NCBI GenBank assembly: GCA_030686995.1
Contig: CM060695.1
Location: 101,212,871 to 101,276,870, forward strand
Direction: 5' to 3'
DNA length: 64,000 nt
From: Artemisia argyi
Lineage: Eukaryota; Streptophyta; Magnoliopsida; Asterales; Asteraceae
A model generated the notes under the pieces. That model was not told the origin of the DNA and made no database searches. It was given only the letters and a program-made list of their open reading frames with translations. Position numbers and translations under genes: made by a program. Below, piece after piece: positions 58,334-64,000 of this stretch (position 1 is the stretch's first letter; each line of letters starts with the position of its first letter).

Positions 58334-59473
58334 CTAGAGAAGAGGGTAGTTTAACTCAGGTCCTTGTAAAGCCTTGCTAACGAAGTAGATTGGCCTTTGG
58401 ACATTCTTTCTTTCTGCCATGAGTGCAGAGCTAATCGTTTCCTGAGATGCGGCTAAGTAGAGTACCAAAGTTTCTTCAGCTATCGGCACGGTCAGGGCAT
58501 GCAGGGATTGTAGGTGCAATTTCAGTTCTTGGAATGCTTCCTCGGCTGCTTGATTCCACTGAAAATCTTCTTTATTCATGTGTCCCTTGAGTGTTTTGAA
58601 AAATGGAAGTGGTCTTTTTGCGGATTTAGATAAGAAACGACCCAGAGCGGCTAACTTCCCGTTGAGGCTTTGTACTTCTTGTATTGTTCTTGGTGAGGAC
58701 ATATTGATGATGGCTTTGACCTTTTCTGGGTTGGCCTCGATTCCATCCTTTGTTATCATGTGTCCCAGGAACTGGCCTGTTTCAACACCGAACATACACT
58801 TCTTGGGATTTAGCTTCATGCTGATACGTCGTAAGGTGTTGAAGGTTTCTTCAACATCCGTTAACAAACTTCCTTCATTTTTGCTTTTAATCACCCTGTC
58901 ATCCACATAGATTTCTATGTTTCGACCAATTTGGCTAGAAAAAGCTTTATCCACCAGTCGTTGATAGGTTACGTCAGCATTCTTGAGTCCAAAAGGCATT
59001 TTTTCGTAGCAGAAGATCCCATGTTCCATGTAGAATGACGTTTTCTCTTCATCCTCCTGTGCCATTTGTATTTGGTGGTACCCTTTGTATGCGTCTAGGA
59101 AACATTTGAACTTGAATCCTTTCAAAGACTCAATTTTTTGGTCTATCTCTGGGAGTGGGTAACTATCCTTTGGACAAGCTTTGTTTAGACTTGTGAAATC
59201 AATGCACATGCGCCATGTTCCATCACTTTTTCGTACCATCACCGGGTTTGCAACCCATTGAGGGAAGTACACCTCTCTAAGGATGCGTGCTTCCACGAGT
59301 TCGCTAACTTCTTGAGTAATTGCTTCATTGCGCTCCTTAGCTAAAACTCGCTTATTTTGTCGGATTGAAAAGGTACGGGGGTGTATGTTTAGCTTCTGTT
59401 CCAAAAGGTCTCTCGGTATTCCTGTCATATCTGAAGTTGACCATGCAAATATATCTTGATTGACACACAACAA
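58334..59473 (-). pseudogene. Tat-B reverse transcriptase and RNase H
   Basis: 379 codons. The RT has WRMCIDFTSLNKACPKDSYPL, FLDAYKGYHQI, the catalytic YVDD (residues about 195) and FLGHMI. RNase H begins near 335 (VLYLAASQETIS; the expected DAS-like Asp is replaced by LAAS context) and ends at a TAG after ELNYPLL, inside the domain. Flanking stops show it is a fragment. Confidence 0.88.
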
Positions 59474-60171
59474 TTTTTCAATTCTCCTTTTAGTGTTGCT
59501 GGTAATTTTGTGCCGATCATCACTTGTTGATCTGGGTGGAGGGGATTTACAATTACTCCTTCTTTTTCACCTTCAATTTCCTATTGGGTAGAGATGGGTA
59601 GTATCTTATCCGTTCGCCCCCTTTTTCAGGACACTTGGAGGCATTCCTCTTGACAAGGTGCGTTTCCTATAACAATGGCTATACCTGATGGAATGGGAAA
59701 TTTGAAGAGCGAATGTATTGTGGAAGCGATAGCACCCAATTGCCTCGTTCCTTGTCTTCCCAATATGACGTTGTAGGGTGATGGAGCTCGCACGACCATG
59801 AAATCTACCATAACCTTCTTGTTGCCTCTTCCTTTGTAGTCAAACAAGGTCAGGGGGAGACTTATGACTCCCAGGGGCCATAGCATTTGTCCTGAAAATC
59901 CTACTAGCGGTGCTTCTAGTGACCGGATTCTTTCTTTTTCTTCTTTACTTAGCTGTTGAAAACAATGCTCGTACATTATTTCCTTTGAGCTTCCACTATC
60001 CACGAAGATGCGGTGTATGATGCTTCCTCCTATGTCGGCCTTGATGACTAATGGGTCTTCTCGAGTGCAGTGTCTTGGCACGGGGTCGTCATTTGAGAAT
60101 GTGATTTCAATCTCTTGTTGCAATGCTTTTGGTTGGCGACGTATCAGTTTATGTTGTACGCTAGTCATCAA
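59474..60171 (-). pseudogene. Tat-B protease region
   Basis: The 181-codon ORF 59626-60171 has ADIGGSIIHRIFVDSGSSKEIMYEHCF, a retropepsin with catalytic DSG (about residue 57), and PYNVILGRQ as the second conserved block. 59474-59625 is the linker to RT, out of frame. Confidence 0.85.
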
Positions 60172-60887
60172 TATTTCGTTCGCTTCCTTGTGCTCCCTGT
60201 CTTGCTATTTCCATTCAATTTGATTTTTTGCTTTGTCTGAGGGTAGGAATGAAGTGGGAGCTTGGTTGGTATTATAGGTTTTTGTTCCTTTTGCGAGATG
60301 GCTTAGGCGACCACTTCTGACGCATGCCTCAATTTCCTTTCGTAAGTTGACACAATTGTTTGTGTCATGCCCATGATCATTATGAAAATCACAGTATTTT
60401 GTACGGTCTCTACGGTGGCCGGGTGTGAACATTCGCGAAGGAGGCCTGAGAAATGCATTTCCTTCCGACCTGGCAAATATTTTTGCTGGTGTCTTGATTA
60501 GGGGTGTAAAAGAGGGTTTATGGTTGTTGGAACGATTTCTAGGTCTGGTGTTGGGGCGAGAGACAAACCTTTCCTTCTATCTCCTCGAAGGATCTTTGTG
60601 GTTTACACCATGTCTATTGTCACTATTACTCCACTTGGAATCCTGGAGTCGATTTTCTGTGTTCGCTTCACCAGCTCGTATGAAATTATGTGCATGAGTG
60701 AATAAGTCTTCCATCGACGCGGGGGGCCGTGCAATGAGGTCTTTAAAGAACCTACCCGGCGTAATCCACTAATGAATGCCATGTCATCATTCCATCAGAC
60801 CGATCCATAATATGCAGTGTCTCTTTTCCAAACCTCCCCAAGTAATCCCTCAACGACTCATCTGAGCATTTTTGGATCCCGAGTAGC
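60172..60887 (-). pseudogene. Tat-B gag, C-terminal parts
   Basis: 60205-60432 encodes CDFHNDHGHDTNNC, the Tat zinc-finger-like block, then LRKEIEACVRSG. Further right, shifted frames encode SLRDYLGRFGKET, AFISGLR and FFKDLIARPP, the end of the gag domain. At least two frameshifts and a stop occur. Confidence 0.8.
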
Positions 60888-61436
60888 TCATGGCATATCA
60901 TAATCTCTGATCCTTTCCGTGAAAGGAGACGTCACCAAATCGCGTATGTTCTTCTCGGTTTCTTTAAATGTGAATGGTTCATTGTAGAAAGCAGAGTTGG
61001 TCACAAGAGTTTGCTTAGGTAAACCGTTTGAGTTATCGGCTTCGGTTCTATTCTTCTTAGGTGGTTTGCCTGAGAGGGTGATTTCGTCCGGTGTTGGTTG
61101 AGTAACCCCTTCGGGTAAGCTCTCCGTGTTCATTTGCCATGGCTCGATGACAGGGAGGTTATCATTGCCAAAGTGTGACATTGGGTTAGCCTCTTTCCTT
61201 TTCAAGGAAAACGCCGAGTACATAGCATTGATTTGCTCAAAATTTTGGACCACAAACTGCATCACTGGGTCCCCGGGAGCATCTTCAGATGCGTTCTCGG
61301 GAGTATTGTTGGGTGTATGATTTTCGGTAGTAGGGTGAGAGATGTTCATGCATGTTGGTGGTTCCTTAGGGTCAGACCCGCTAGGCTCTTCCCCGGGAGT
61401 ATCAACCGGCATGGTGAAAGGGTTTTCTTCTGTCAT
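60888..61436 (-). pseudogene. Tat-B gag, N-terminal part
   Basis: 182 codons from ATG 61436, 39 bases from the PBS. A Pro/Thr/Asn-rich acidic start, then NFEQINAMYSAF, ending FTERIRDYDMP. In Tat gags a ~100-residue block follows DYDMP; here the text jumps straight to the later DESLRDYLG region, so an internal deletion lies at about 60890. Confidence 0.85.
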
Positions 61437-61474
61437 AATACACTAGCTTAGAGAATTAGTGGGGATTATGTATT

Positions 61475-61493
61475 GGTCCCACGGATGGCGCCA
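61475..61493 (-). other. Primer-binding site of Tat-B
   Basis: Identical 19-base sequence to the Tat-A PBS, two bases from the LTR. Confidence 0.75.
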
Positions 61494-61495
61494 AA

Positions 61496-61990
61496 TGATG
61501 ATACGTAAATTCGCGAGCCCCAAGGAATGGTTGTTGCTGCCCAATGCTCGACCTGTTTATCTGTATCAATCAATAAAAGAAAGGCAACATTTGGAGTAAT
61601 ACGAGACTTCCTCCCCGTATTAGACTCCGACGCTCAAGTCAGATGGTGTAATTATCATTGCGATAAATGTAGAAGTTTCTAATAGATGGAGAGATATACT
61701 AGTAATTTGTGTGTATCGTATTGAGCTTATCAGCATTTCTTTTATAGTGCAAGAAAATGAATAATAATCGAATAATATCTCATCAGATCGAATATATTCT
61801 CTAGCATATATTCTTGGGCTCACTTGCAATTTGCAACACTCATATGATAATATTCTCTTGGTCCCACTTCTTCTAGAACTCATATTATCTGGTTCTTACA
61901 ATTGCTCAATATTTATTTATTGTTTTGTAGTGGTCCTTTTTTGTGACTATTCTTCAAATATGTTTACACGTGCTTCTATAATACTCATCA
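61496..61990 (-). repeat. 5' LTR of Tat-B
   Basis: 495 bp. On the minus strand it starts TGATGAGTATTATAG and ends CGTATCATCA. A TATAAA box is at 61741-61746 (minus). Its outer end cuts an exon-like stretch at 61991. Confidence 0.85.
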
Positions 61991-62220
61991 GTCACAGGCA
62001 CTAAACATCTCCAAAATGGGGCACTCTCGGGTTCATAATTGTGAAACTTCAACCCATCCTCACCATTGCAAGTTACATAAAACAGATCATCATCCTCTTC
62101 AACAAAATGTATGTACTCAACATCAGAACAGGTGATGTTGTGAATGACAAAATCATTCTACCTCGCTCCCACAACAACACACTTTAATTCTGAGACTCTC
62201 CTTACACGAACTTTCCATCT
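61991..62220 (-). pseudogene. Exon-like fragment of unknown gene, cut by Tat-B
   Basis: On the minus strand one frame is open over about 77 codons except for a single TAG (near 62158). It includes CVVVGAR before the stop, then NDFVIHNITCSDVEYIHF and LFYVTCNGEDGLKFHNY. The composition looks like real protein, not repeat text. I do not recognise the family. A poly-C run starts at 62223. It may be the remains of a host gene exon or of a transposase. Confidence 0.45.
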
Positions 62221-62222
62221 AA

Positions 62223-62253
<31 letters not shown>
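62223..62253. repeat. Poly-C / (CA)n tract
   Basis: About 15 C followed by seven CA units. Length may be unreliable. Confidence 0.9.
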
Positions 62254-63440
62254 GTTAATTAAGTAAATAAAACCATTGTCATGATAGAAACCTCTTAGAA
62301 CATAATCATTATGCAGTTCCTCTATATGAAAATTAATTTTTAACCATTGTGAATTAAATACTAATTAAACTAGTTTCTTAGAGAAATAATAGCTTGTCAA
62401 TAATGGTGTTAACTTACAAACTCATCCAAAACATGTTGAGGATTGTCCACCGCGCAAATAAATTGATTACCAAACATGGTTAATTCATTAACGATTAAGG
62501 TTACAAAAAAATGCAAATACCGTTTGAATGAAGTAAAAAACAGTAAATGTGGTTACCTGGTACGTGTGTTTTTTGATGATTCACGACTGCTAAGCTCCGA
62601 TTGTATTGTTTCACATATTGGGTTGAAAGAAGATAGAACGTTTATGTGTGTGTGATTTTGTTAATGTTAATGTTTTAAACACAACTTAGTTTGGTTATTT
62701 ACAAAAAATGTCCTCGTCGATTTTCGTGCAAGTGAGGTAGCTAAAGTGTGTTAAAGGCGGGAACAGTGAAATGATGAAAATACCCTCACGTGCAACGCAC
62801 GTGAGGACTGACTAACGGGCTTCGCTAACGATCATTAGGCAAAACACCATTCTTGCAAACAAACATCATCCTCAAGGAAACTTTTTGCCTAAGGAAACCT
62901 GCTCATGACTTTTTGCTAAAATTCTTGTATGAGGACAACTTTCGCAAAATCGACAAAGTTAAGGGACATTTTTTGCAGTTTACCCTTTTGACAAACTAAA
63001 AAACCATATTTTATACACATAGAGAGAGAAAACCCACTAAGTAGCTTGGAAATTAAATTTGGTAACCATGTTAGCGCGTGTGTCCAAGCAGAAGTTACCA
63101 AACAATGAATTTTTAATTTCTTTCAGCCCAAAGCCCTTAAACCCAAATACCAAATGGGCCCTAAGTCAATGCTTGGTTGAGGGTTTAGGGCTATAAGAAA
63201 TGGGTAAAATAATAGTAAATAAATGAGGTTGGTCGAGTATAATGCATTCACCCATTACCTAATAGTGGGTATTGGGCAATTACTTAATAAATCGGGGGAT
63301 TGGTTTTCACTACCACTAATTAACCCGCCAAATAAACGTGCCAATTAACCAACCACACTTCTTTTATACTCGTTCACACTTCCAATCAACTCACTTTCAT
63401 CAGATATTTTTATTTTCACACAATGATTATCCTCTCCATC
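62254..63440. other. Intergenic, small repeat edges
   Basis: No gene recognised. It contains a 10-bp inverted repeat at 62784-62806 and text such as AGGGACATTTTTTGCAG (62962) that looks like a transposon edge. Confidence 0.45.
62784..62806. repeat. Hairpin CCTCACGTGC / GCACGTGAGG
   Basis: A perfect 10-bp stem with a 3-nt AAC loop. Each arm contains the G-box CACGTG. It could be the 3' hairpin of a Helitron-like or other small transposon, or a bZIP/bHLH binding site; CTAAC follows 10 bases on. Confidence 0.75.
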
Positions 63441-63451
63441 ATCATTCTCTC

Positions 63452-63459
63452 TATATAAA
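63452..63459 (+). promoter_or_regulatory. Possible host promoter TATA box
   Basis: CTCTCTATATAAACATAAAG has a strong TATA box in a CT-rich context. About 45 bp on, CATTCAAGGTATAATG could be a 5' exon end with a splice donor. No coding exon follows in the window, so this is tentative. Confidence 0.3.
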
Positions 63460-64000
63460 CATAAAGATCAGATACATAGCAGCAAGGAAACTTCATTCAA
63501 GGTATAATGTATTCCTTAACAGTAGTCCATATTGTGCTTCTTGTTGTTTTGTGTGTTAATTCAACAATATATCATTGACAATCAATTATAATTACGGTAT
63601 GTATTTATTCAAGGTATAATTTAACTTTTTAGCAGTTTTTTTTTTTTTTTTCATTCTCCCAATATTGCCGTTAAGTGGTAAATTTTATAGTCTTATTTAA
63701 AAGTACTACTAGTAATATGTTGATTTGTTGATTTGTTATTTTTAGTCAAAGATTTACTCATTCGTGGTGTATGAACTTAATTGCCATAGGGTATTAGCTT
63801 CAGGTTGTATATTGTTTTATTTTTTACTTGTATAGATTGTTTTGTGAGGATAATCAAATGATCACATATTGTGTTGTAAAAATAATATATAATAAAAAAT
63901 AAATAGCACTTTTCGGATTTTATCTAGCTATGTGCAGTGCTAAATGGGTTTGGTATCCTGCAAATTGTGACATGTTTAATTCTCTTAGTAGCAATATATC

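Overview
The window is repeat-dominated plant nuclear DNA, almost certainly from a eudicot. Nearly all of it is nested LTR retrotransposons, and I found no complete host gene. Domain order (dual RNase H Tat elements, tRNA-Asp-primed Athila, a SIRE-type Copia with an env-like ORF) places it in seed plants. The style of the Copia gag/env proteins suggests Asteraceae, but that is inference only.

Layout: 1-470 is a reversed LTR remnant. 860-7574 is a young non-autonomous LTR element (LARD-1, TSD ATTTA) with two ~3 kb LTRs and only 694 bp of non-coding interior. 7580-10304 has no recognisable gene. 10310-25711 is a very young, nearly complete minus-strand Athila element (tRNA-Asp PBS, gag, 1558-codon pol, TSD GGCCT/AGCCT). 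25717-28584 holds a SINE-like unit and the 3' part of a Tekay-like LTR. 28585-52037 is a dead minus-strand Tat element (Tat-A), split by a Copia/SIRE-like element (30058-38763, TSD GTAGT) and by a second LARD (LARD-2, 42143-50790, TSD CCTGT). 52038-61990 is a second, more broken minus-strand Tat element (Tat-B). It carries a solo Athila-like LTR (53255-54690, TSD ATGCG) and a truncated Athila-like copy (55042-57640). 61991-62225 is a decayed exon-like stretch; the rest is intergenic, ending in a weak TATA-box promoter.

Most insertion boundaries are firm. LTR ends and target-site duplications can be read directly, and removing the Copia, LARD-2 and the solo LTR rejoins the interrupted Tat reading frames in phase.

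The most unusual signals are: (1) a repeated, covarying hairpin module shared in sense orientation by the Athila 3' region and the Copia element, which belong to different superfamilies; (2) a GTTWCCACTGC-type motif repeated about 25 times through the LTR, gag, spacer and env-like ORF of the Copia; (3) a conserved GGTGAGT...TTATCTCAG pair in four otherwise diverged long LTRs, which looks like an LTR-borne intron; (4) a 149-codon antisense ORF with its own promoter-like leader, lying where the Copia pol genes should be; (5) six perfect TGACG inverted repeats just upstream of a TATA box in the solo LTR.
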